64,000 bases of DNA. Source: Owenia fusiformis (lineage: Eukaryota; Annelida; Polychaeta; Sabellida; Oweniidae). The DNA lies in assembly GCA_903813345.2 (NCBI GenBank), contig CAIIXF020000003.1, positions 21,776,931-21,840,930 on the forward strand, in the 5' to 3' direction. Of the stretch, positions 47,401-56,983 are shown piece after piece. How positions within the stretch are numbered: the stretch's first letter is position 1; every line of letters begins with the position of its first letter. The position numbers were made by a program, and so were the translations under genes. The notes under the pieces are model-generated. The model saw nothing but the letters and a program-made list of their open reading frames with translations, ran no database searches and was not told the origin of the DNA.

Positions 47401-50400
47401 TGTACAATTGATGTACTAATGTATTTCTTACAGGCTCAAATATAATATCTCTCAAAAGATCCGTGGTATGTTTTCAGTTGGTGGAGTTATTTAAGATTCA
47501 AAGTGCAAAAATTTGGGAAAAATATTTAAATTCTCCCAAATAATAAGAATGGTAACCATTCTTATAAATAAATGATTGCATTATTGTAAAAATCAAAGTA
47601 CATATACTTGGGAAAATGATGAGTGTCGTAAGTACAACGGACGAGTATTAAAGTGTACTAAAAAGCATTTGAAGGTGGGAATTGTGAAATCTGTGCGATC
47701 ATAAACATAAAATAAATCAGAAATATTGGACCTACAGGAGCATAAGCTATTTGAACACTTGACGAGAGCCGATTTAACAGGGATATTTTAAGCTAAGTTG
47801 AGTCTGTTATAACTCCCAAGATAATGATAGATACACACTAGTCGGCGATCGTTACGTCGAATTGGTCTCAAAATAGGCGCCTTTAATGAAGCGTGTCACA
47901 TTCAAATAAATTGTTTCTTTTTAGGAAATATTTAGATTAATGTTCAAAATATAGTACACTGCATTGAAAGGAATACCACCCCTTTCCAGTTTTTACTCCT
48001 TGCTGCCTTTTCAAAATACCATCGGGGCCTTAAGAGAGAAAGGTATGTACTGTAGGTATAACGATGAATGACTAAAGAATAAACTGCTGATAATATCTTT
48101 GTTGCTCTTATTCCATATGGTTGATTACCTACTTCGATTTCAAGACCGGTGTAAAAGGGTAGGAGGTCCTATCAAATTATGGTCCTACTTTCCATTGGTT
48201 TAAACTCTTTCACTTATTATCGTATCCACAATCAGGGCCAGTAAGGGCCTTTAAGAAAGGGGACCATAATCACAGGGGACCATAATTTCTTTTACACCGG
48301 GTTCTTAATTTTGACAATTGTTTGTTTGAGCTGTTTTTTCATCCAGTTGAGCTTTTTGACCCAATGCACTGAATCAGTTTGATTACTAGTAATTGATATT
48401 TTGATTCATATGTTGATTGATTGAATAAACAAGTGATTAACGTGTTATCTAAAGATACCTCACCTGCACAAAGTCAAGGGCAGGCTCTCTCCACTTTGCC
48501 TTGACGAGGACCTCTGCCGTGTACTGCTCATGGAGAGTGTCGATCTCTCCTATCTTCACAATCTTCACACATACCTCTACTACCTTTTTCTGCAAGATAG
48601 AAATCATACACATTTACAATATGGCTATAATGATATCAAGGTTATAATATGACATTTACACGTGATACAATGAATGTACTTTCTAATATGAAAAAATAAA
48701 ACTCAATATAAAACAAGTACATTTAATACAACGTCAATAAAGCATTCCACTGGTTAGTACTGTAAAGTAATAGCATCTATCATTAGTGAGATACATTTAT
48801 TTATTCTGAATTGGAAAACGTATTCTTATTTTGAGGTTCCAAACTTCAAGCAAATGCAAACTGCAGCACATGTAAACAACATAATGATGTATAATAGTGT
48901 ACTTCTACTTATTTGGCAACCGGTTTAATTTGGCGAGGACCCCGAATTTGCCAATTGCAGTGGTCACCACTGATTTAAATGGGAAAAATAATTTCCGTGA
49001 ATAGACGCAGTTCTCGTTCGGTGTATCCATTTCTGGCTGTAGAAACTGAAAACGTAAGTCAATAGAGTCAATAATATTTGCTATGGCAACTTTCGCCTTG
49101 CAAACAAACAACACATCTATTCATCCTGTCAAAATTGCCAAAATTAGGCAAGATTAAGTCAATACATCGGTCGACTGTCCAAAGACACAGCTAAACTTTA
49201 GTAATACAAAGGTGAACTGTCCAATGACCCAGCCAATCTGTAATAATACATAGGTCGACTGTCCAACGACACAGCTAATCTGTAATAATACATAGGTCGA
49301 CTGTCCAAAGACACAGCTAAACTGTAATAATACATAGGTCAACTGTCCAATGACACAGCTAATCTGTTATAATACATAGGTCGACTGTCCAATGACACAG
49401 CTAAACTGTAATAATACATAGGTCAACTGTCCAATGACACAGCTAATCTGTTATAATACATAGGTCGACTGTCCAATGACACAGCTAATCTGTAATAATA
49501 CATAGGTCGACTGTCCAATGACACAGCTAATCTGTAATAATACATAGGTCAACTGTCCAATGACACAGTTAATCTGTAATAATACATAGGTCGACTGTCC
49601 AATGACACAGCTAATCTGTAATAATACACAGGTCGATTGTCCAAAGACACAGCTAAAGTGTAGTACAAAGTAACGTATAGTAGCACTTCCTATTCTCCAA
49701 GTTAACTATAAGCACACGCACTTGAGGGATAACATTGATGTAAGTCAGTAACAAAAAAAGAACTCGACTCATTCTAATCCAATCTGAAAATTAACTACCG
49801 TTTCATTTATGTGCATTCGGTAGACTCCTGTCATGGGTTTGAAACTGTCTGGAGGGAACATGATGGCGTTGTTCCTATGCCGCATGTCCGAGCTAGCTGC
49901 TGTTGACAATACCATGCATATAGTTGATACAGTTTACCTCCCGGTCAACAAACACAATTCTCAGATCCTCTTCTTGTAATTTATAGAGTTCTTTAATTTT
50001 GTTAATTTGCAGTTCAATAGTTGAAACGTAAAATAGAATCACGTGTATGCCCTAATATTGTATTTTCGTCGCATGTATTCTTTCATTATTGTTGATATCA
50101 AAACGATATCATATCCATTTAATACATCACCAGAGTTTCTGCTTAAAATTATAATCCGAAATTGCAATTTAATTTCAAATCTTGCTGTAAGCTATACTAT
50201 GTTTGCAATATAATGTTTGACTTTGTTTTGAAGGTCGTTTGCTTACAGTATTGTAAATATGTTGTTATATCGGTATATTCCAAATGTTCATGCGTTGAAC
50301 TTCGATATTTTCGGATATTTTCGAGCACATCATAGTAAACCTCACTCATATATCTAAAGGTTATGCAACAGAACTTTCATAAACTTCTAGCATTCAGAGA

Positions 50401-52366
50401 ACCCAACGTCTTCACATCTCCGTAAAGCTTATTCGCAGATAATATCTTCCAAAATATCTCCCGTAACTTTCATCTATGACACATACAAGGAAAAATGTTA
50501 AGAAAATGCAAGTGATAAGGTAGTTTCAATAAATCATGTTTCTAATGCTCACTTACCAGGTGTGCTCTTCATTAAACACTAGACTCTAACATATCTTTCT
50601 TCAGTAGGGGTATATCTAGAAACCAACAACGCTAGCTTCTCAATACTCTTACTCAATATTGCATAGGCCTACTTTAAGGAAATGAAAAATGTTATGAAAA
50701 CATTGGGGTTATTCTCGCACAATAATAACTACTTTGGTGTAAGATTTCTTCCCAACGCGCTGTGTATTAAGTATCAATTTTATGACAAAACTGACCGCAC
50801 GGCATGTAAGCTGAAATAAACATCTCACTTTTAAGCTCCCCTCCCCTTGATCTCTCCTTGATGTAACGATATAACCTAAAGTAACGCGTTCATCATGAGC
50901 GTTTATATCTTCCCCACTTAAAGTTTTAAGTTCATCGTTAACAGTGATACGAGCATTGCAGCTATAGAAAACGTTCACACATAAATGTAAATCAGATATA
51001 TTACGTTATACGTACATCACATAAAGCTAACGTATACCACATATTATACGTACATCACAGACGAATCCTACAGATACGCTTGTACGCTGAATGTTCTTGA
51101 ACGCTAAAATAAGCGTGTCGTTAATTCCAAGTCTAGACATCACTGAGGCTAGCATGTGTTCGCCGTTCCTTCAAGTCTTAAACGGAGAGATGAAAATATT
51201 CAGCTTGTCATATTTCGTGATAGGTTGATCGGGGTCCTTTTGCTCAATCGACATTCACGGACGACTTACTGTTAGTCTTAAAACTAAGTCCTGGCGTATT
51301 TTTAATTTAGTGATGATATTGATCAGAAACTGTTTAAGCAATAGAGTTACTTTGCAATCGCTTTCAGAACAATTCGTTTCCTTTTCGAAATGAGCATTGG
51401 CTAATACGCATGGATAACATCTGTACACATGTACACCAGTAGAAAAACATCATTACGTGAACATTTTCTTCTATTTTGTTTCTGTATTAAGGAGCTGAGC
51501 AGCTGAAGGTTTCGCTTATTTAGAACAGGTCCAGAAAAAAACATTCTAATTGTGCTATAACTAATTAGAAACTCATGTTCCCTTGATTGCGAGACTTCTC
51601 CCATCTAATCATATTGACTAGACCTAGATAAACAGAAATCCAGTCCGACTATAGGCATAAATGATGCCTGGATTTATTACCAGACAGCCAGAATGACGGC
51701 TTCTGAAAGTGAAAACATTTCGAAGGTCAGACGAGTCCAACGTGATCCAAAGGTCTAACGAGTACAACAGGACCTTCAAAGGTCAAACGATCGAGTTCAA
51801 TGTGACCCAAAGGTCAAACGAGTTTAATGTGACCTCCAAGGTAAAACAAGTTCATCGTGAACCAAAGGTCAAACGATTTAATGCCAAACGAGTTCAATGG
51901 GACCTCTTAAGGTCAAACGAATTCAATGTGACTTCCGAATGGTCAGTGGAGACACGAAAGCTTAATATAAAGTGAAACATTAACTAGCGAAAAATAAAAA
52001 AGATCGGTCGGGTGCATAGCGCAATATAATCACAACGTCATAAATTGCAGATGTTAAACAGTCACTCAGATTTGATACGGTTTAGATACCAAGTTTTCTC
52101 AGGGTTCCGTGTCAGATACACATATTCACATATATATGTATAGCATCCTTGCTGCAAGGGTATTTTACAAGTATGAATTTAAGCATAAATGAAGTCCTTT
52201 GAAGAAGGATGATATGTAAGTACTGTATGATTAAAAAATCAAACCCATTCTTACCTCCTCCTGCAGGTTCATCATCTCGATATTGATCATTCAAGGAGTT
52301 AGTATTCTTGGTCGTTTTATATCTAGCTGTACTTTCCGTCCGTGTTACACGACCCCGTGATAACAA
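38341..52366 (-). CDS. pentameric ligand-gated ion channel, Cys-less, nine exons
   Basis: Exons in gene order: 52366-52255 (5' end open), 49899-49799, 48589-48464, 46323-46126, 45852-45610, 45285-45130, 44990-44817, 44414-44376 and 38430-38341. All have GT-AG borders and compatible phases. The product has an extracellular beta-sandwich (PPDSFKPMTGVYRMH, then AKWREPALD, WHPKLYIAN and EFPFDIQ), a pre-M1 ARRPKYFIW, and four membrane helices: M1 in exons 5-6, M2 RLQLSFTLLLTCVAYKF, M3 VLFGITTLALICVWHALVTL and M4 MIVLITLASIFVLFNVTF. The FPFD core of the signature loop is present, but neither flanking Cys is. The M3-M4 loop is only about eight residues (LEHPKVALMD), unlike typical animal receptors. 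A ~42-residue tail follows M4. It should form a plasma-membrane pentamer; ligand and ion selectivity are not readable. No signal peptide was found, so upstream exons may be missing. Confidence 0.9.
39638..40703 (-). mobile_element. mariner-like element, 42-bp perfect TIRs, transposase remnant
   Basis: The TIR begins CGAGGGTTGTCCCAGAAGTA and is identical over 42 bp at both ends, flanked by TA (39636-39637, 40704-40705). 1066 bp. A minus-strand frame at about 40209-40027 reads MKKVYKEYIPDRTTIMGWQK then RYKRDDLTL, resembling the N-terminal helix-turn-helix of mariner transposases. The catalytic domain was not recognised, so it is defective. It is inserted in the left arm of the giant foldback. 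Confidence 0.85.
41252..41619. mobile_element. 368-bp MITE with 9-bp target duplication (TACCCT…AGGGTA), long copy
   Basis: Starts TACCCTTTGCATTCGTTTGA and ends ACTCTGCACGCAGGGTA. A perfect 9-bp duplication, ATAAAAACA, flanks it (41243-41251 and 41620-41628). A deleted copy at 53726-53806 has the same ends and its own 9-bp duplication, so the boundaries are firm. Nine-base duplications fit Mutator-like elements; that assignment is inference. No coding frame. The interior is markedly GC-richer than its host and carries promoter-type motifs. Confidence 0.93.
41344..41554. promoter_or_regulatory. promoter-type motif cluster inside a MITE
   Basis: Seen directly: CCAAT at 41344 and 41427, inverted ATTGG at 41487, a full CRE palindrome TGACGTCA at 41400-41407, and the GC box GGGGGCGGGGC at 41544-41554. 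They are typical NF-Y, CREB/ATF and Sp1 sites. Activity is not known. Confidence 0.5.
42935..43367. mobile_element. 433-bp TIR element with TAA target duplication, nested
   Basis: Ends GGCCGTAAGAATTAGATTCT and AGAATCTAATTCTTATGGCC (one mismatch), flanked by TAA (42932-42934, 43368-43370). Further inverted similarity runs inward (CTTGCATGATTTTG against its partner). It sits near the centre of the giant foldback. Confidence 0.8.
44376..44414 (-). CDS. channel exon 8 (post-M4 basic stretch)
   Basis: 39 bp between ATTTTCCAG and GTAAGC, encoding TFKRRQRSAAPQK in phase 0. Its donor is only about 17 bp from the end of the giant foldback element. Confidence 0.72.
44600..44782. mobile_element. 183-bp Tc1-type MITE in channel intron 7
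   Basis: TACACTCCCCTC (44600-44611) and GAGGGGAGTGTA (44771-44782) are perfect inverted repeats including the TA sites. The left subterminal region, AGTTTGGAAACCGG, also occurs at 24541. Confidence 0.75.
44817..44990 (-). CDS. channel exon 7 (M3, short loop, M4)
   Basis: 58 codons, acceptor TTTTTCAG, donor GCG|GTAAGT. Encodes DRYVLFGITTLALICVWHAL, the very short loop around EHPKVALMD, and M4. Having M3 and M4 in one 174-bp exon fixes the loop length; nothing can be spliced between them unless an exon is skipped. Confidence 0.92.
45130..45285 (-). CDS. channel exon 6 (end of M1, pore helix M2)
   Basis: 52 codons, acceptor TTTCTAG, donor CTA|GTAAGT. Encodes FVITALSFSTFAVIPKLV, QNRLQLSFTLLLTCVAYKF and the M2-M3 linker SQNLPKIPYLTYL. 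The SFTLLLT pore-lining stretch and Pro in the linker match the family. Confidence 0.93.
45610..45852 (-). CDS. channel exon 5 (outer beta-strands, start of M1)
   Basis: 81 codons, acceptor CCAATCCAG, donor ACG|GTAAGT. Encodes DLAVTVVSDRIEEVQ, the loop-C-like stretch with DAQEWYLYSN, and ARRPKYFIWNNFFVT leading into M1. The position after FPFDIQ that normally carries the second Cys is Leu. Confidence 0.93.
46126..46323 (-). CDS. channel exon 4 (W-x-P and FPFD)
   Basis: 66 codons, acceptor CATTTGCAG, donor CAG|GTAGCA. Encodes GNYWHPKLYIAN and ETLELREFPFDIQ. The first Cys of the signature loop is absent. Confidence 0.93.
46411..46690. repeat. (ATTGT)n pentanucleotide microsatellite
   Basis: About 280 bp of TATTG/ATTGT repeats with scattered substitutions, starting 88 bp upstream (minus-strand sense) of channel exon 4's acceptor. 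Plus-strand Cys/Ile/Val/Leu/Tyr frames across it are artefacts. Confidence 0.95.
46691..48145. other. channel intron 3, nothing recognised
   Basis: A short TA repeat occurs at about 47288-47300. Otherwise no exon or element could be supported. Confidence 0.45.
48146..48300 (+). mobile_element. CCGGTGTAAAAG-ended MITE, copy 3
   Basis: The best-preserved copy: perfect inverted ends CCGGTGTAAAAG and CTTTTACACCGG, with the family interior (AGGAGGTCCTATCAA, GGGCCAGTAAGGGCC, GGGGACCATAAT twice). It lies in channel intron 3. Confidence 0.9.
48464..48589 (-). CDS. channel exon 3
   Basis: 42 codons, acceptor TATCTTGCAG, donor CAG|GTGAGG. Encodes KKVVEVCVKIVKIGEIDTL, HEQYTAEVLVKAKWREPALD. The W-R-E-P stretch is characteristic of this channel subgroup's ligand-binding domain. 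Confidence 0.9.
49161..49672. repeat. 42-bp minisatellite, about 12 copies, in channel intron 2
   Basis: Unit AATAATACATAGGTCGACTG followed by TCCAATGACACAGCTAATCTGT, 42 bp, with alternating CGACTG/CAACTG variants. The period is a multiple of three, so the minus-strand frame at 49154-49342 is an artefact. Confidence 0.95.
49799..49899 (-). CDS. channel exon 2 (N-terminal strand)
   Basis: Acceptor TTGTCAACAG|CA, donor ACG|GTAGTT. Encodes ASSDMRHRNNAIMFPPDSF then KPMTGVYRMHINET, matching the start of the ligand-binding domain. Two leading bases need a phase 1 donor upstream, which the exon at 52255 supplies. An alternative is an ATG start at 49915, which is also in frame. Confidence 0.82.
49915..51723. 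other. channel intron 1, nothing recognised
   Basis: No gene or clear element is supported here. Confidence 0.4.
51724..51939 (+). repeat. 27-29-bp tandem array of AGGTCA-AACG-AGTTCA
   Basis: About seven units of consensus AGGTCAAACGAGTTCA followed by ATGTGACC(T/C)CCAA. Each contains two AGGTCA-like half-sites spaced four bases apart, the DR4 layout used by some nuclear receptors. No unit is perfect in all positions (second half-sites read AGTCCA, AGTACA, AGTTTA, AATTCA or AGTTCA). It lies in channel intron 1, about 320 bp from the candidate exon 1. Confidence 0.8.
52144..52211 (+). repeat. 68-bp conserved short repeat, copy 2
   Basis: Matches 21178-21245 with three mismatches and the same CATCCTT/AAGGATG ends. 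It lies 44 bp downstream (gene sense) of the candidate channel exon 1 donor. Confidence 0.88.
52255..52366 (-). CDS. candidate channel exon 1 (5' end unresolved)
   Basis: The open segment ends GGAGGAG|GTAAGA, a strong donor in phase 1, exactly fitting exon 2. Encodes a polar, probably disordered stretch (TRTESTARYKTTKNTNSLND, QYRDDEPAGG). There is no in-frame ATG; the frame stays open back to a TAA near 52430, so the true start needs a further upstream exon or an unrecognised acceptor such as TATACCCAG. Confidence 0.42.
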
Positions 52367-52379
52367 AATATATGATGCA

Positions 52380-53716
52380 CTACTCCTAGACGGTACTGAT
52401 GCTGGGTATACATCACTACGTAACAGTTATCATAACTCCATTAATGATGAATCAATTACAGGAATCAGAACAGGCTCAGATTAAGAAATGTACAATTGTT
52501 TCCATTTAAAATGCATACGACACTTTGAGTATGGTCATCGTTATTCTCATTATTTGAATTATTTTTTGGTGAAGGACCAATTGAATTAAATATTCAGATC
52601 GTGTACAATAAAACGTCAAATGATATAAATATTAATGTCAAACGGAACTTAACCCCCTCAAAATTATTTAAACGTGAAAAGTTTTTCATTTGAAATATTA
52701 TAAATCAACTATTATATTATTATTATATTAAATTACTATATGATGTCAGTCCCGTTAGCATCATATTATGAATTGCAACCTGTTTATTTAAAAGCATTAA
52801 TGAAAAAATATTATTTGTAACCTTATAAAGGGATAACAAAAACTACACAGAGATACATTAAGAGTAATTACACTTAGAAAACTTGTCACAATTTAACAAA
52901 TCGTTTGCTCACAACATCCTATCCCATGCTTATTTTTAACAAAGTACATCTGGCGTTAAGTTTGAAAAAGTACCTGTCCCCTTCTCAATCAATAGATCAA
53001 TAGATTTGGACATTTCTTTATTTTAGATCGTCAATTTCTTCCATATTTAATCAGATATATCAATTTCCTTTTAGATTATAAAAACCATTGGGATTATAAG
53101 GCATGCTTTTTAAAGGACATTCTTTCATATACCTGCTGGATTTTGTTATACCATCTCAGTTTATATTGCGAAGTCGCGATATGTTTGGATCATATAAGAG
53201 TAGTCAGATTTCGCATACCTTACCTAATTTCTTTTTCTATATTAAAAAGATGGCGTAGTTGTCATAGGCAAATTAACTCATAAAATTTAAATATTGGGCA
53301 TTTCATGGTTGCATTTTATCTTAGTGATATTTTCTTCATCCTAGATTTTACACAGTGAAGGAAATGTAACGATGATTTAAATTTCCTTTGCATGGAAATT
53401 GACGAATGCGTGACTCGTGCTTTCTAATTCTTTAGTTACGTTTCGTATAAACTGAAGTGGGGGTAGTAATTTTTAAAGTGGCATGTATGTAACCTACATG
53501 TAGGTTGAAAAATCTCTTCTTCTTCATCCTAGATGTAATCAAGTAAATACGTACATGTACTATTAACACACTAATATAAGTCTGAGGGACCAATCAGAAA
53601 TTACGTTCCATTTCTTCATTGAACAAGCAATAGATAGTAAAATAGTAAGACTTACTATTTTCTCCATTTTAAAAATTGTATGAATGAATTGTGTGAATGA
53701 TACTTCGCAGTCATCG
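52380..53716. other. AT-rich stretch, nothing recognised
   Basis: No coding block, RNA or repeat is supported. It may be promoter or further intron of the channel gene. Confidence 0.45.
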
Positions 53717-53725
53717 CGCTGCTGG

Positions 53726-53806
53726 TACCCTTTGCATTCGTTTGACTTCACTTCTTAAAAGAGAGCTTCGTTGTCAGTAGTTTAACTAGACTCTCCACGC
53801 AGGGTA
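53726..53806. mobile_element. 81-bp internally deleted copy of the TACCCT…AGGGTA MITE
   Basis: Keeps the first ~47 and last ~32 bases of the 368-bp element at 41252, with the middle removed between GAGAGCTTCG and AGTTTAACTAGACTCT. Flanked by a perfect 9-bp duplication, CGCTGCTGG (53717-53725 and 53807-53815). Confidence 0.93.
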
Positions 53807-54198
53807 CGCTGCTGGTTACCCCCATTGTGCTTTATAAAGTCGATGCAAAGATACATAATATACATGTCTTCAATAATTGTTTAATCGTATCACACTCCAA
53901 AATTGATTGTTGACCAAACTACAGCTATTTTTGCCTTAGTATACACTTAATTAGGGCCACCGTGATGAAAACCTATACAGCCTTTTTGTAAGGGTAGTTG
54001 TTCTTTGGCTGACCTGGCGTGCTAGAGTAAATCACGACAATGGCTCTATACGGAAAGACATCAGTGGATAGTAATTTTGTCTATTTCTCCAGTGGTTAAT
54101 TACATTTCACTGGTATACTTGACAATAATTGACCTTCTGTTAAATTCATAATAATAGTTGATCAAAAGTTTTCAAAGGAATTTTAGTCAATTTCTAAC

Positions 54199-54600
54199 AG
54201 TGATAGAAATGGATACTATTGTGCCACGATTGACCCATAAATACCTCCAGAGTGAACAAAATATTAGTGATAGAAATGGATACTATTGTGCCACGATTGA
54301 CCCATAAATACCTCCAGAGTGAACAAAATATTAGTGATAGAAATGGATACTATTGTGCCACGATTGACCCATAAATACATTCAGAGTGAACAAAATATTA
54401 GTGATAGAAATGGATACTATTGTGCCACGATTGACCCATAAATACATTCAGAGTGAACAAAATATTAGTGATAGAAATGGATACTATTGTGCCACGATTG
54501 ACCCATAAATACATTCAGAGTGAACAAAATATTAGTGATAGAAATGGATACTATTGTGCCACGATTGACCCATAAATACCTCCAGAGTGAACAAAATATT
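54199..54600. repeat. 67-bp tandem array, six near-identical copies
   Basis: Unit AGTGATAGAAATGGATACTA followed by TTGTGCCACG, ATTGACCCATAAATAC, then CTCCAGAGTG or ATTCAGAGTG, then AACAAAATATT. The only variation seen is this CTCC/ATTC block, in the order A-A-B-B-B-A. Very low divergence implies recent expansion. Confidence 0.97.
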
Positions 54601-56937
54601 AGTAGTCCTACACCATAGAATTGTGTTAATGTAACCTTGAATTAAATTAAAGCCATCCTATTTTTTACTTTGCCAAAGTGACAGTGGCCCACTGGTACGA
54701 TGATCCATCGTGCAATGATTATACTTTATACTTCATTTGAAGTGGAAACTACTCAAAGTACCGTGGGCCATCGTATCCTTGCATGCAATAAAAAATAACA
54801 CACATTAACTCAGGCCAAAATGTATGATATGCATTTGCAACATGAGTTATCTTTTGAAAAAAGATGCTTTTCGATTGAGTAGTCCTGAAAGCCGGGTAAT
54901 AACAGTGACTCCACTGCGTGAACACACGCCTCAGTAACCCTATAACTCCAATACAGTGGTTAGTTGCTTGATATCGGGTTTATAACGGCGTGAGATGGTT
55001 AATGATGGGGAAATGATGGTAGAAAATCGCCTTAATTTTACCTTCCCCGTGCAGCCGTGTTTGACTTTGATTTTACAAAACGCATGATACATAGATTCAG
55101 ATTTATATTTGGTTACATTTAATTTTAGGTGACAGGGTGGTTCAGCAAAACTGCCAGTGGTGTATCCAGAAACACGAAATTTTATCGGAGCAACCTTTTT
55201 GGTTTCAAATTCCTTTTTTAGATTTCAGATATTTTAAACGAGTGGTGGAGTTTTAAAAAAAAAAGATCACAAGATGATGTCTCGCTTTGACTCCAGGGAT
55301 ACTTTTAAATTACATTTTCTTTACTATTTAGGCAAAGATCATGTTGTAATGAATGTATTTGAAAATCATTGTTAAAAAAACAGATAATTTGACCGTCTGA
55401 CATGTGGTGTATACAAGTTAGTCTCACAACACCCCACAAAGCTTATGTGAAAATGCATGGATCCATTGTGGTCTATCATTCCCCAATAGAATAGGAATGA
55501 TTATCCCACGACCTGAAAAAGAAGATCTTGCCATGGTTAACTATATGGCATATGTTATATTTTGATAGTAGAGGTCACCATCTTCGACTTCCAATTAAAG
55601 GGGCAACAAGGCCTGTAGAGAGAAAATTAGAACATTTTTACTTTTTCTGAGCTAGCAGGACAACATTTGGCTTTACATCTTTTTTGATATACCTATTTTC
55701 TTAAAATGTATCCATGGATAAACTATCAATTTCAGCGTTAAGAAGTGTAAATAATTCTTTTAAAGCTTCTGTAAAGGGAGTCACCCTTATAGATTTTTAA
55801 GATCCCCCACGTTTCAAGAGGAATATCAGCTGAAATAATATCCATCCAGAGGGTTTCTTTGGGAAATAATAAAAATATATGTTAGTCTTCATGAAATATC
55901 CTTTGACACTGGTCCATGATCGTTGGATGGCCCCTCTGCACTAATTGTACTGTTGCACCTTTAAGTTGTAATACGCCTTGGTAAATGAAGTTGGAGCTAT
56001 TGAGATATTCATTGTGAATTAGAGTCTTTTGAAAAGTTACCATAAAACCCTAATACTAATCAATACACTTTGATAACGAAGTTCTTTTAAGCCAAATGCT
56101 ATATAGAGATATCAATGGTATTTGAAACGCAAGTCTGTCACCAAAGTCTATAAAAGGTAAAGTATAACACAGGCCTACTTTTCAAAACCTAACAACTAGA
56201 ATATAGTTTTGCCCCATGGGCCTTAACTTTCCATAAACAAAGTACATTTTGCTTTTGAATTTACTTGGCTATTTTAGCACAATACCGATATAGCTGTTAT
56301 AAAAATAAAACAATTATAGTGAGACGCTCTGTATGTTTCAACTTAAACCTTTGCTCGGGGCTTACCGAAACGTCACGAAACTTTTAAGTCCATGTTTAAA
56401 TATGGAAGTTGAATGTGTACATGTATTGGGAATGTTAAAACCGAGTTTTCAACCAATCTGGGATTAAATATGTTCGAAATGCAGATTGAACTTAACTTTT
56501 CGTGTTAGTTGTGACAGAGACATCTCGGATATGGATGAATAAAAGATGCTATGTCTGAACAATGGATAAGCTAACCTAGTTTACTGGATTAACGCTGAAA
56601 ATAAGGAAATGTACTAACTTATCTATTCAAGGGAACATCCGGTAAGACTAAACTTACTTACTTACTTATACGTACTATTATATATACACTATATATGTTG
56701 AAACAATATAAACTTGATATACATTTCTGCAATTCAAGCATATAATAGCAATAGTGTAACATGATTTGCTAGTGTTAAATGAATTGTTAGTGTTACATGA
56801 ATTGATAGTGCTACAATTAAACAATGTCAGTAAGTTCAGGTAAAAGATGTCCCACATCTACATTGTACATTTGCAATGTTTTTAATTGCAATAAACAAAT
56901 ACAACTGAAACAATCACAAATCAGCCAAATATATAGT
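54601..56937. other. intergenic, nothing recognised
   Basis: Short partly complementary tracts at about 54685-54775 (GTGGCCCA/TGGGCCA-type words) may be an old hairpin. No gene supported. Confidence 0.45.
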
Positions 56938-56940
56938 AAT

Positions 56941-56983
56941 AAACAAACAAACAAGCAAACAAACAAACAAACAAGCAAACAAA
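56941..56983. repeat. (CAAA)n microsatellite
   Basis: About ten AAAC units with two G interruptions. Confidence 0.9.

Noticed and set aside
48905-49114. Minus-strand segment (MDTPNENCVYSRKLF…) considered as a channel exon between exons 2 and 3
   Set aside because: Exons 2 and 3 already join in phase 0. This segment has no donor in a compatible phase and does not resemble the family at this point.
49154-49342. Minus-strand frame with repeated LLQ/SC motifs
   Set aside because: Translation of the 42-bp minisatellite.
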